Assembly: GCA_040285745.1 (NCBI GenBank)
Contig: JAUFOR010000002.1
Coordinates: forward strand, 372,001 to 436,000
DNA length: 64,000 nt
From: Barthelona sp. PCE
Lineage: Eukaryota > Metamonada: BaSk clade
Direction: 5' to 3'
Shown here: positions 9,365 through 18,654 of the stretch, piece after piece
Layout: each line of letters opens with the position of its first letter
Numbering within the stretch: the stretch's first letter is position 1
The notes under the pieces: generated by a model
Seen by the model: the letters and a program-made list of their open reading frames with translations, nothing else
Told to the model about the DNA's origin: nothing
Databases searched by the model: none
Program-made: the position numbers and the translations under genes

Positions 9365-10579
9365 TTAAACACTGGATTTCTTGATTTTCTTGTCTTCTGA
9401 TTGAACACTGGCCTTGTACTCTTCAAAACCAGCCATACATTTTTTATATTGCTTCCTCAAAAAAATTAATAATAAATAGAAAACAAATAAACCAAATAGA
9501 ATAAGATTTGTTGACCATAAAACACTAAGGAAATCGTCATAACTGAACACATACTCTGTTTCAGTGAAATATAACCATGTTGTGTATACAATAACATAAA
9601 AAAACAAAGCATGAAAAATTAAAACAGTAAAAAAAGTACTTGAAGCGTGGTAATTATCAATGCAAACCGTGCCATATAATGGAGGAGTCTTCCTATTCAT
9701 TGTAATAATAGTCTTCCTGTACTTATACCCATACTTCATTGTATACAGATAGGATCCCACGAGAATCCATCCCAAGACAGTACAAGGGACCAACGTGGTT
9801 GAGAAAGAGTTGATCAATACAACAGCTATGATACCATCAATGAGCTGTGACAGATAGAACCATGTACATCGAAGATATGGTATATCAATAGCTTTTTCTG
9901 ACTTCTTCCAGTGCCTATATGCACTAAATGTGATGTATAGTGGAATATAAGTTAAAGCAAATACCCATAAAACATGAACAAAACTCAAACCAAACTTGAC
10001 AACATAAATTAAAAAGTTGTCTATGTTAAAGTTTAAAGGCCAATCTAATGGATTTAGCATATTGTTTACGGATGACGGGGGGTCTATAGTGAGAATATTT
10101 AAAAAAATGTACTTTGAACTTATACTCCCAAAATAGGAGACAAAAAAAAATGCATAAAACAAGCTATACATACATTCAAACGTATAAAACAGACTGAAAA
10201 CTATAGATTGTGGCCAAGTCAACCTGAGCATATCCTTACGATTAACTCTAAACATAAATCCAATTGAGAACGGTGCAAGAAGCAGTATTATGATTTTAGA
10301 CAATGTGTTGTGGAGGTACTCTTGCAACACTATGGATATCAATTGTACAAATACAATTAAAATTGAGGAACTTAAAAGATTAGAAGCCATCTTTGGAAAA
10401 CAATCACTCATGACTTTCCAAACATAACCCATAAAGAGTACAAGTGAAGAATGCTGTATATGATGAACAGGGGGATCAGATTGTAACACAGGAGCGATCG
10501 GTGCAGATACATCTATACCTATTGGTGCGGATCCTTCAACCTGGGGTTCATCAGGTTCCAAAACCTCCATTTCTTTCAT
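9365..10579 (-). CDS. Multi-pass membrane protein, family not recognised
   Basis: This 404-residue protein has a Pro-rich cytosolic-looking N-terminus (1-55) and seven or eight hydrophobic segments. They include LSSSILIVFVQLISIVL, SIVFSLFYTFECMYSLFYAF, a long VKFGLSFVHVLWVFALTYI stretch and a final LILFGLFVFYLLLIFL. The C-terminus is short and Lys/Ser-rich (EDKKIKKSS). There is no signal peptide and no motif that I can assign; transporter folds such as SLC44 were considered and not supported. It ends 92 bp from the start of the beta-helix membrane protein and runs in the same direction, so shared promotion is unlikely, though both are AT-rich membrane proteins. Confidence 0.75.
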   Translation of the reverse strand: MKEMEVLEPDEPQVEGSAPIGIDVSAPIAPVLQSDPPVHHIQHSSLVLFMGYVWKVMSDCFPKMASNLLSSSILIVFVQLISIVLQEYLHNTLSKIIILLLAPFSIGFMFRVNRKDMLRLTWPQSIVFSLFYTFECMYSLFYAFFFVSYFGSISSKYIFLNILTIDPPSSVNNMLNPLDWPLNFNIDNFLIYVVKFGLSFVHVLWVFALTYIPLYITFSAYRHWKKSEKAIDIPYLRCTWFYLSQLIDGIIAVVLINSFSTTLVPCTVLGWILVGSYLYTMKYGYKYRKTIITMNRKTPPLYGTVCIDNYHASSTFFTVLIFHALFFYVIVYTTWLYFTETEYVFSYDDFLSVLWSTNLILFGLFVFYLLLIFLRKQYKKCMAGFEEYKASVQSEDKKIKKSSV

Positions 10580-11167
10580 TTTAGGTGTTAAAAAGCAAAT
10601 GAAAAGGATGTAAAAGATGAAAATTTGTAAAACAGTAGTTTTCCACAGTAAGAATGTACGGTCACGTCCTGTGAATAAATTAACGTTTATAACATAGTAC
10701 TTGAAACTTCATCTATCTCCAGAAGCAGGCAAAATTTACTTAATTTAGCTCAGGTACAGAGTTTCTTCATCTGTTTCCTTTATTATAAGTGTATGCTGGC
10801 TGGATTATGTTCTTTTTGAGAATTTTTCAGTTATTTTCCCTTTAATATGAGACGCTACAGCGATTTGCAAAAATCTGCTTTATTCTGTTTTTCTGGATGG
10901 AATACTGTTCTTCCCACTTAAAAAGATCAGATACTTCGTTTCTGTTGCAGTATATCACAAACATACAAAAAATTTCTACAATATAGGATATCATTGCATA
11001 ATGGTATTCGATATTATTATATCCCGAAATAGTGTGTCAGACTGAAGATTTTACTCATTTAATTGACTTAGAAGGTTTTTACACTCATCCAATGTTAAAG
11101 ATTTTCTTTCTTACTTCTCATTTCTTTATTTCCTTTATTTCTTTGTTTAATAACTAATACTATTTAA
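10580..11167. promoter_or_regulatory. Divergent intergenic region, membrane protein / FKBP
   Basis: This is 588 bp between divergent start codons, rich in A and T. On the FKBP side a long pyrimidine tract (about 11102-11147, TTTCTTTCTTACTTCTCATT type) precedes the ATG. On the minus side CATCCTTTTCATTTGC lies about 20-35 bp from the ATG. No RNA gene was recognised. Confidence 0.4.
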
Positions 11168-11503
11168 ATGGAACCCACTATTGAATTTATTACCACTGTT
11201 GAAAACAACCCTATATTTGTCCAGCCTGGTCAGACTGCAATCGTCCATTACCGTGGTTATTTCCCCGACACTGGTGTTGAATTCGACTCTTCCATCAAGA
11301 GAGGCACTCCTTTTGAGTTCGTTTTAGGCGCAGGTCGTGTAATTAAGGGATGGGATTTTGTTGTTGCTGAAAAGCTTCCCATTGGTTCCAAAGCTAAGGT
11401 AACACTCCCCCCTACCTGGGCTTATGGATCTAGAGGTGCTGGAAACGTTATCCCACCTAACGCTACTCTTGCTTTCGATATGGAAGTCCTTGGTGCCCGT
11501 TAA
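11168..11503 (+). CDS. FKBP-type peptidyl-prolyl isomerase (FKBP12-like)
   Basis: The 111-residue protein is a single FKBP domain, which isomerises Xaa-Pro bonds and binds FK506/rapamycin in most eukaryotes. Active-site residues are in place: Tyr in VHYRGYF, Phe-Asp in EFDSSIKRG, Phe in PFEFVLG, Val-Ile-Trp in RVIKGWD, the AYG tyrosine and the terminal Phe in LAFDMEVL. There is no signal peptide or extension, so it is probably cytosolic. The ATG follows a T/C-rich leader and an A-rich TATTTAA stretch. Codon use is biased toward CTT, GTC and CGT, suggesting good expression. Length fits FKBP12. Confidence 0.95.
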   Translation: MEPTIEFITTVENNPIFVQPGQTAIVHYRGYFPDTGVEFDSSIKRGTPFEFVLGAGRVIKGWDFVVAEKLPIGSKAKVTLPPTWAYGSRGAGNVIPPNATLAFDMEVLGAR

Positions 11504-11743
11504 GTATGTTTTGTGTTGCCACAGTTATTTACGAGTAAATACAGTGCATCTTTCATGATCAGTATTTAAAAATATTTCTATAACTGAGGAAAATTGTGAT
11601 ATAAAGAACGTAGAAAGCGCAGGTAATTGTAATCGCATTTTTTAGTAAATTAGGTGAAATACAACACGCTCCATGTGGTTATTCCTCTCCTAGTGAGCGC
11701 TTGACATATTAATATTTGCTGAATTGGTGCAGGCAAAAACGTT

Positions 11744-12640
11744 ATGTCATTTAATACCTTTACAACAGAGCTTCCAGCACTTCCAAGGAGGTTACAGACG
11801 TTCCTGGGGGGAGGGCGCACGTTCACGGATCTGACACTGGTGTTTTTTGGAGCAAATTCTGATTTTTCTGAACTATCCGACAAATTACTCGATTTTAGAT
11901 ATACATATAGGGGTGAAATTTCCGGTACAGTCCTTTTTGAGGAAGAATTCCACCGTAAAGCACATGAAACTGCAAATTACAGATTGCTCCTCACCCATCC
12001 TGAGATATCCATTCTTTTTGCCAACAATACCGTATCTATCGCTGCCTCAGTTAAGATGAGTCAGATAACTGGGCTCAATCTGTCAAAGAAGCAACGTTTA
12101 GCAGCTGGTCGTACAATTCAAATCTACGAAAGGTCCTTTAAACAGTTTTTCTCTGATATTTCCGGTTTGAGGGCCACTGTTTTGCACGACACGGTGTTTT
12201 CAGTTGTGTCTAATACTATATTGGAGGGAGTGATACAATCCCCGCTTTGTACTCATACAGAAAATAACCGTATCAGGACAATAAGTATTGAAGAAGCAAT
12301 GCAGCTCCCTGCCGATGAATTCATCGAGCAGGTGGGGCTCACTTGTCTTGGTGTCAATCAGAACAGCATTGAAGACTGTGACGTAAGCGAAGTGCAAAGT
12401 CCTTCAACTAATCTTTCCGTCGATTCTCACGCTGTAACAACGATCAGGTTGAGCGGGTTGTTTTCCTCTGAACCCATACTCGGACTATTAGGTGCTGCTC
12501 TTTCGGCAGACGCTCCTCTTATTATGAGTGTAGCCCAACTTTCTTCACAAATTCTAAACACACAATTCCTTGCTGGGTTTGCAATCAATGACGGTACTAT
12601 GCGCTCATATGTTGGCGTTGATAACCAAGAACCTAAATAA
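11744..12640 (+). CDS. Hypothetical protein, 298 aa
   Basis: I do not recognise this protein. It begins with an ATG that has a stop upstream in frame. The N-terminal half (about 20-170) alternates strands and helices and holds a Gly-Gly-Gly turn (TFLGGGRTF) and a conserved-looking ISILFANNTVSIAAS segment. The middle (about 200-230) is acidic and Ser-rich. The C-terminal 60 residues are hydrophobic and helical (LSGLFSSEPILGLLGAAL) but lack the length of clear membrane spans. It ends 20 bp from the convergent PP2A B56 gene. Codon use resembles the neighbouring genes, so it is probably real. Confidence 0.7.
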   Translation: MSFNTFTTELPALPRRLQTFLGGGRTFTDLTLVFFGANSDFSELSDKLLDFRYTYRGEISGTVLFEEEFHRKAHETANYRLLLTHPEISILFANNTVSIAASVKMSQITGLNLSKKQRLAAGRTIQIYERSFKQFFSDISGLRATVLHDTVFSVVSNTILEGVIQSPLCTHTENNRIRTISIEEAMQLPADEFIEQVGLTCLGVNQNSIEDCDVSEVQSPSTNLSVDSHAVTTIRLSGLFSSEPILGLLGAALSADAPLIMSVAQLSSQILNTQFLAGFAINDGTMRSYVGVDNQEPK

Positions 12641-12660
12641 GATCTAATTTACAACAATGA

Positions 12661-14522
12661 TTAACGTACTTTTTCCTCCAACGATTGATGTCTCTTAAGA
12701 AGCTTCATAGTCTCTAAATCTTGTGGAAGAATAGATTTTCTACGTATATTAGTTGAAGAATAGGCAAATAAAGCAGAATTTGATTCTTTTGATGCGAAAT
12801 CCAAATCAACCTTTGTATTCTCAACAAGCTCTGTGATATCAGCCAACTGATCCTGCTCAATAACAATACGCTGGGTGTAACTAGGCAAATCAAACCCCTG
12901 TACATTAAACTGCGAATTGGAGTGAATAGCTTTCCATATGGTGCTTTGCTTTCGCTTCACCATCGTATCCAAACGTGACTTATAGGAGTTAACAACGCTG
13001 CTAAACATAGAACTGTCGAGGTTCATCAGCTTCTTCAATACAGAGTATGTTACTCCTAACACGCTCTGACGCCAATGCTTCTTTGTTACGGTATACAATC
13101 TGCGGAATAAGACTGGAACAAGAACATCTGAACGCAACTTAACAATGTCGAACAAGTCTCCGTCAATAAGGCTCAGTGCGCGCTCACTTACTTCAAAGTG
13201 CTGACACTGTACAGACTGTCCCAATCTGTCAAAGTACGTCTCCAACAACGTCTTGGCGGGCTGGATGGGCACACTCACATTCACCTCCTTCGGGCAAGGA
13301 ACGAAAGCGTGTAGATCTGGATGATTCAACTGTAAATCAAGCAACTGCGGATTCTTCTGCCATATGCTCATGAATACGCTTTCCGTGATCTGCAAGAAAA
13401 TGAGCTCCTTCGACGAGTCCGTCTTTGGCCACAGTCTCAGCAACTGGGCTAGAACTGGTGCTCCCAAGACAACATCCTTATCAACAAAAAGTGTTACACA
13501 GTAGTTGAGTGGTGTCGCATATGAAGGTAACAGACGTGCAGAGTACAATGGAAGCAAATAAGAGTGCAGGAACCGAAGATGCTCGGGTTTGAGAGGCAAA
13601 ACAAAACCATGTATGATTGAACCTAAAATCTCGAGCAACTCACTTACACCAGGATGAGAACCATTCTCATAGATAAAAGTGAGGAACGTATAGTTGATTA
13701 CCCTCCTGATGAAAGATCTGTGTGTCATAAACTTAGCGTACAGTTTATGCAAGATAGTCTTGAGATAATCACGTTCACGAGGATCTTCTGACTGAAACAA
13801 ATGAATAAAACTGATTAAAAACTTACCTGAGATATACTTCTTTGCAACCTTTGGGTCGACATCGTGGGAGAGAATGAATCGAAGGAAGAACTCATAAACA
13901 AATTGGATGTGGGCCCAGCTTGGCTCCAGAAGTGGTTCATCCTCATTGGGATCGTACATTAAACCGTCTGAAACGTGTGTTTGAACCAGAGGGTGGAAAA
14001 TATTGGCTGAAACCATCTTGAAAATGGGAAGAAAACTGGTTTCGTTGAAGACACTCCGATTGAAATTAATGTACTCTAACAAATCCATTAAGCATTTCCT
14101 TTTGATCTCAATGGACTTCTGGGATACGTTAGGGGCAGTGAAATCAAGAATTTGTGTTGATTGTTTGATTTTTTTAAGGAATAATCCTTGTCTTTGGAAT
14201 GGTGAAACGTCCTTTAAACTTGGTAAGACTTCAAAGACGGGTTGTGGGCGTTCTAAGTCTGGTCTTGACCTTGAAATCTTCAGTTTGCTCCTTGAACTGG
14301 GAACTACTTCATCGTTAACTTTGTCCTGTTGTGATGTCCTTTCTTCTGCCTTAGGCGCCTTTGATGGGATGTCTGGGTCTGAGCCACGGCGCCTCGAAGA
14401 TGTGGATGACGAACCAGCTTTTGAACGATTCAATCGTGACTAAATGTAAGGTTTTGCGTGTGTTATGACATGTAATGTCGTTAAAATACCTTCGAACTGG
14501 TTGATTTTCTGCTCTTCATCAT
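12661..14522 (-). CDS. PP2A regulatory subunit B56 (B'), spliced
   Basis: The main exon (12661-14439) has no usable ATG: the open frame begins at a TTG after a stop, and the first internal Met is about 114 codons in. A 33-nt first exon (14490-14522, starting ATGATG) joined across a 50-nt intron (14440-14489) restores the frame and gives 603 residues beginning MMKSRKSTSSK. The protein has a Ser/Arg-rich disordered N-terminus (1-75) and then the B56 HEAT-like repeats. Signatures include SWAHIQFVYEFFLRF, DPRERDYLKTILHKLY, INYTFLTFIYE and LLEILGSIIHGFVLPLK. B56 directs protein phosphatase 2A to substrates with LxxIxE motifs. It is longer than the core domain because of the N-terminal extension. 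Confidence 0.9.
14440..14489 (-). other. Spliceosomal intron, PP2A B56 gene
   Basis: This 50-nt intron reads GTATTT at the donor and CATTTAG at the acceptor on the minus strand. Removing it joins an ATG-led exon to the B56 frame. A branch site is not obvious; CATAAC, roughly mid-intron, is a candidate. Confidence 0.75.
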
Positions 14523-14881
14523 GTTATACTAAATACAAACAAGTTTCAAAGTAGATAAGCTGTATATGTCAAAGAAACAAATATGTATGGTACTGTCCGT
14601 AAGAGGGGAACTAGTTAAAGTGTTCTCTCTTGAAAGAAAACACGTGAAAGACTGGAAGTATGTGAAAACAAAATTTTTTGAAAAACTTTACTGCTCGGTT
14701 GATTGACAGTTCTTTTGTTGTATGTGCTCTTTGAAACTAATAGAAAGGGCATTTCCCATGCAAAAATATCCAACAAACAGAAAACACATCAAATACTGAT
14801 TCTTACACATTTATTCATCAATATGCTCAAATTTTGTGCTTATTTACATCTCTGATTCTCTATTTGGCCTCAAACGAGTCA
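14523..14881. other. Intergenic between longin-type gene and PP2A B56
   Basis: This 359-bp AT-rich stretch holds the B56 promoter and the 5' side of its leader, plus the 3' flank of neither gene beyond about 100 bp. No RNA gene, repeat or ORF with coding character was seen. Confidence 0.5.
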
Positions 14882-16135
14882 TCACCTGTTTAAAAAGAAC
14901 TGCATCAAGCCAATAACTGATACATGACCTGCATCGTCAAAATATGTACAATACACAACGTCTCCGTTTAAACTTCCAACAAACACCTTATACCTGCGCT
15001 CTTCAAACTTGAACTGGCAAGAATACATTCTGGATTCGGTTATAAATTCCTCTAAATTAACTTCTTTGTAGAGAGCAAATATTCTTTTCAAACAATCATC
15101 ATCAATATCATGTATGTGACTGACGAACGCGGATCCTGCCTTCAGGACGATGTAATGTGCAAGACTTGAAGGAACGAAGTGTGAAGTTGGTAAAAGTGCA
15201 TTCCTCGCAGGATTCTCACCTAAATTCAACAACTGTTTTTGCTTCATTTTATCAACAAAACCACTGGAAAACTGTGTGTAAAATACATCAGGGGCCATTG
15301 TAAGCTCACCGTAAAGAGAATGTATAAACTTTCTCAACAAATACTGAATTTGCCTCTCGATATAAAAAACATCACTCTCATCATTGTAAAACCTTGTTTT
15401 TAGTGTTACACTGATGAATATAACGTCCTGTAGTGCGGCAATCGTCAACCCCAAAGGGCGATCGTACTCTGGCCAATATATGGGCATCGTTTCCATTGCA
15501 AGTGGAGAATCTTCAGCTCTGAACAACATACCTTTTAGTAATAGAAGAACATACAAAGAGCGCATCATATCCGAAGACAAGGATGAACTCACCACAAGTG
15601 AGTTATAAAACATTGCGCTACCTAAAACAACACCTTTAACAGGGAGTTCTTTTGATGTCATCTCAAACGGTAGCCCATCTAACCCTCCCAGAATACCTGT
15701 GAATAGGTGTTGTAGGACGTCAGATATGAACATCGCTGGAGCCCTCATTGTCATGTATAGCAAAATTCCAAAAGGTCTGTTTAATAATTTGGAAGTGAAT
15801 GCAGTAAACTCTATAATCTGATTTGTGTTACATTCGGTGAAGAGATCCTTTGACTGCAGTGACCATGTGGACATAATGAGATCCGCAACGTTGACCAACA
15901 TGTTTGATTGAATCTCTGAAATAAATACCGCAGCATATTGAGTGTTCATTGGACGGAATGCACAATTAAACTTTTCAAAAGAAAGCAATGTGATTGTCTC
16001 GTTCAAGACTCCCTGTGTTATCTCCTGCAATCCTGCAACTACACGTGAAACATCAGGGAAATCCCCTTTTGATTCAAAAAACACAACAGATTCGCCCTCA
16101 GCAACATCGAAATCCAAAATAAGGAACTTGAGCAT
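14882..16135 (-). CDS. Longin-domain protein, CCZ1/HPS4/FUZ/INTU class (tentative)
   Basis: The 417-residue protein appears to hold three alpha/beta segments like the triple-longin proteins that act as Rab exchange factors or ciliogenesis effectors. Segment one (about 1-95) starts FLILDFDVAEGESVVFFES. Segment two is at about 110-215 (FGILLYMTMRAPAMF, GSAMFYNSLVVSSSL). Segment three is at about 320-417 (HYIVLKAGSAFVSHI and the final FVGSLNGDVVYCTYF). Length matches FUZ and is close to CCZ1. MON1-CCZ1 would fit with the VPS33 gene in the same window, but only by function, not by synteny. The call rests on fold pattern, not on diagnostic residues, and could be wrong. Confidence 0.4.
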   Translation of the reverse strand: MLKFLILDFDVAEGESVVFFESKGDFPDVSRVVAGLQEITQGVLNETITLLSFEKFNCAFRPMNTQYAAVFISEIQSNMLVNVADLIMSTWSLQSKDLFTECNTNQIIEFTAFTSKLLNRPFGILLYMTMRAPAMFISDVLQHLFTGILGGLDGLPFEMTSKELPVKGVVLGSAMFYNSLVVSSSLSSDMMRSLYVLLLLKGMLFRAEDSPLAMETMPIYWPEYDRPLGLTIAALQDVIFISVTLKTRFYNDESDVFYIERQIQYLLRKFIHSLYGELTMAPDVFYTQFSSGFVDKMKQKQLLNLGENPARNALLPTSHFVPSSLAHYIVLKAGSAFVSHIHDIDDDCLKRIFALYKEVNLEEFITESRMYSCQFKFEERRYKVFVGSLNGDVVYCTYFDDAGHVSVIGLMQFFLNR

Positions 16136-16222
16136 ATCAATACTCTACATGCAGGTTAAAAAGAAAAGGAAAGCAGAAACAAAATGCTGTAAAAAAAAAC
16201 TACAATTTATTGTACAATAAGC

Positions 16223-17239
16223 TTACCTATGACGCATACCACGCTCCTCGACCTCTCTCTTCAGTGCCTCCTTATCAATTTGAGCCTTTAGCACTTGCAT
16301 GTGTGATGGTACACCCTTTCTGAAATTTGGCGCGTTTGGATCCATTCTCAATGCTTCTGGAGTCAAGGGGGCATAAGACGCATTTGATGTAACCATTTCA
16401 ACATCATCATCAAAAACAATTGTGGTAGCCTGCAAATTTGGATCAAAAGCTTCATTTTTAGCTTCATTCACATCAAATGGAACGTACTGTGCCTTTGTTG
16501 TTGAATTCCATGTACTTTCTTTCGCATCCTTCGAATCAAACTTCAAATGGGATTCCCTCAATTTAATAACCTTCTGTTTCGCCTTCATCGTATCAACTGG
16601 TTTGATATCATGCTGTTTGAACTGTGAAGCGTTTGAACTCTCAAATTCTGTCCATGTTCCAAAAGAAATATTGCTCTTTTGCAAATTGGGATCATAAGAT
16701 TTAACCCTACCCTTATTACTAGCAGTGACAACCTGTGCGTTGAATTGGTTGGTTGTTGTCTGAAAATCACGAGTGTCTGTATCAAACTTGATATTGGAAT
16801 CAAAATACTTTGGGTCTATACTCTTTGCTCTCTCTGCCTTGTCCAAGTTCTTTCCGAACTGGTTCGAGGACAGGTCTGAATAATCTATATTGTCTTCTCC
16901 CAAGATAAAATGACTGGTGCGCAACTTCCTTGCCTCATTAAGACGATCCTCTTTTGTTTTGATCTTCTCCAATTCCGGGGGCTTGAAAGTTGATGAGTAT
17001 GACGAGTTGCTAAGATCATAATCATGTTGCATAGGAATAGAAGAACGTGAAAGTACCTTCTTAAATTCCTGTGCTTCCTCACTTGCTTCCTTGTACCGCT
17101 CTTGAAGGTTCTGGAAGTTGGGATTGTTTTCAATAAGACTAGCATTTTCTGATTGCTTATTAGTTAAAAAATCATGCTTCTCTTGAAGATACGCTTGGAA
17201 ATCGCTTCTGTTTGGATTGAAATTCACCTTCCCGCTCAT
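16223..17239 (-). CDS. SAXO4/PPP1R32-like axonemal protein
   Basis: This 338-residue protein lacks folded-domain features and is built from repeated short motifs. The first is LRTSHFILGED (about 105-115). Related units are SNIKFDTDTRDFQTTTNQF, SNISFGTWTEFESSNASQF, LRESHLKFDSKDAKESTWN and a degenerate fourth. Each pairs an aromatic and Asp with a following Ser/Thr-Asn-Tyr/Phe element. Such SHFxLGxD repeats are known from ciliary microtubule-associated proteins (SAXO4/PPP1R32, TEX45). The N-terminus (15-70) is helical and the last 50 residues are basic and helical. A doublet-microtubule inner protein is the likely role. It diverges from the UFM1 protease gene across 106 bp. Confidence 0.55.
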   Translation of the reverse strand: MSGKVNFNPNRSDFQAYLQEKHDFLTNKQSENASLIENNPNFQNLQERYKEASEEAQEFKKVLSRSSIPMQHDYDLSNSSYSSTFKPPELEKIKTKEDRLNEARKLRTSHFILGEDNIDYSDLSSNQFGKNLDKAERAKSIDPKYFDSNIKFDTDTRDFQTTTNQFNAQVVTASNKGRVKSYDPNLQKSNISFGTWTEFESSNASQFKQHDIKPVDTMKAKQKVIKLRESHLKFDSKDAKESTWNSTTKAQYVPFDVNEAKNEAFDPNLQATTIVFDDDVEMVTSNASYAPLTPEALRMDPNAPNFRKGVPSHMQVLKAQIDKEALKREVEERGMRHR

Positions 17240-17332
17240 ATTAGTGAAATAGATAGGTTACAAATAGAAAAATAGTTGAAAGAAGTAAGATTTGCTATAA
17301 CATTGTTGTTCTTTTGTTTTCCACCTTTTTCA

Positions 17333-17340
17333 CATCACAT
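17333..17340 (+). promoter_or_regulatory. ACCTTTTT element upstream of UFM1 protease
   Basis: A copy of the recurring ACCYTTT motif ends 5 nt before the ATG at 17346. If it is an initiator, the 5' UTR is extremely short. Confidence 0.35.
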
Positions 17341-17345
17341 ATTCG

Positions 17346-18626
17346 ATGAAGGCCCATCCGTATTTCGCAGACAGACCTTCTTCTACCCCAATTCTGGTTT
17401 TTGGAACTAAAGAGCCTTCATATGCATTTTTCTGGTTCGATACCAACAAAATTCCTACATTCCCTTCCATTAGCGAGGAAGACATCAGCGTCATTCTATC
17501 TGGATGCCCTGTAGGTATTGATTTTCTGGGCTATGTTGGAGAACAAGATATTCTACCTGATTTTGAACGTCTTGATGGTGATTTCACCTACGACACCCCG
17601 CCCTTTGTTGTATTTACATTCAAGCTTAATTTCCCTATCCTTTCAAACGTACTTTTTTATCAAAAAGATGAACCCCAAAAGCTCTTCACGCTCTCCTCAA
17701 ACCATAAATATCTCGACCTTTCATCTGGTGAGTACGGAGCTGTCGGCTATAGTCTTGCTGAAATTGCTCCGGGAAGTGTTCAAGCTCAATATTACTGCAC
17801 CGTTCTGTTTCCAAGGATGTGCCCTCCTAATTTTGAGCTGAGACAGCCATCCATCTTCTTTACGAGCCCGCCAGTCGTCAGCTTGTGGATGATGGGTCCA
17901 GACGTCCCTATTTTTAACACAGGTTGGCTAGATCTCGCTGATCATGGTGTGAAACCTTTATTCAACTATCAAGACCCAATCCCCAGGCCAATTGATCCGC
18001 ACCACAGCCTCCCGCAGGTAAGAAACAGTATAGTTTTAAAACAACAGCCACTAGACTCATTCAAAGTTTGTAGCTCTAGTCTGCTCTACTATCATTACTC
18101 CCAGGATCCTATCCAAGACGTGGGGTGGGCGTGCGCGTACAGATCGCTCCAAACAGTTGCCAGTGCGATCATTAGAGCAGGATTTGGTAAGGGACATGAT
18201 GTACCAGGCGTTCATGATATCCAGCGGATTTTATTTGAAATTGGTGCTTGTCAGGCCAACATCCTGGAAAGTAGAACATGGATTGGTAGCATCGAGGTGT
18301 CATTTGTGCTCAACCACCTGTTCGATGTGGAGACTGAGATTATCACAGCGCGCAATCTTGAAGAGTTGCAGCATTTAACAGCAAATATCGCCTCCTACTT
18401 TGAGACAGGGTTGAGCTTCCCACTGATGATAGGTGGATCTAAGTATGCGCATACGATCGTAGGAGCAGACGCTACCACTCAGCAATACGCGATACTAGAT
18501 CCGCACTATGTCGGCAATGATTCTGTCAAATCGATACTGCGTAAAGGTTGTATTGTTGTTAATCCTCTATCATTCTTCGACGAGGGCTACACCTACAACA
18601 TGGTAAAAATCCGAATTAAACAATAA
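17346..18626 (+). CDS. UFSP2: UFM1-specific protease, UFSP2 type (peptidase C78)
   Basis: The 426-residue protein has the C78 cysteine-protease domain at about 235-426. The catalytic cysteine is Cys263 in DVGWACAYRSLQ. The oxyanion-side region RTWIGSIEV follows, then MIGGSKYAHTIVG, and the catalytic Asp-Pro-His is at 385-387 (ILDPHYVG). These match UFSP2, which matures UFM1 and removes it from substrates such as ribosomal protein L26 at the ER. The N-terminal half (1-230) is a divergent alpha/beta region, as in UFSP2 rather than the short UFSP1. Its presence implies that the UFMylation pathway operates in this organism. The gene ends 28 bp from the convergent glycosyltransferase gene. Confidence 0.9.
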   Translation: MKAHPYFADRPSSTPILVFGTKEPSYAFFWFDTNKIPTFPSISEEDISVILSGCPVGIDFLGYVGEQDILPDFERLDGDFTYDTPPFVVFTFKLNFPILSNVLFYQKDEPQKLFTLSSNHKYLDLSSGEYGAVGYSLAEIAPGSVQAQYYCTVLFPRMCPPNFELRQPSIFFTSPPVVSLWMMGPDVPIFNTGWLDLADHGVKPLFNYQDPIPRPIDPHHSLPQVRNSIVLKQQPLDSFKVCSSSLLYYHYSQDPIQDVGWACAYRSLQTVASAIIRAGFGKGHDVPGVHDIQRILFEIGACQANILESRTWIGSIEVSFVLNHLFDVETEIITARNLEELQHLTANIASYFETGLSFPLMIGGSKYAHTIVGADATTQQYAILDPHYVGNDSVKSILRKGCIVVNPLSFFDEGYTYNMVKIRIKQ

Positions 18627-18654
18627 ATAACAAAATTTCATTTTTACTGCACAA

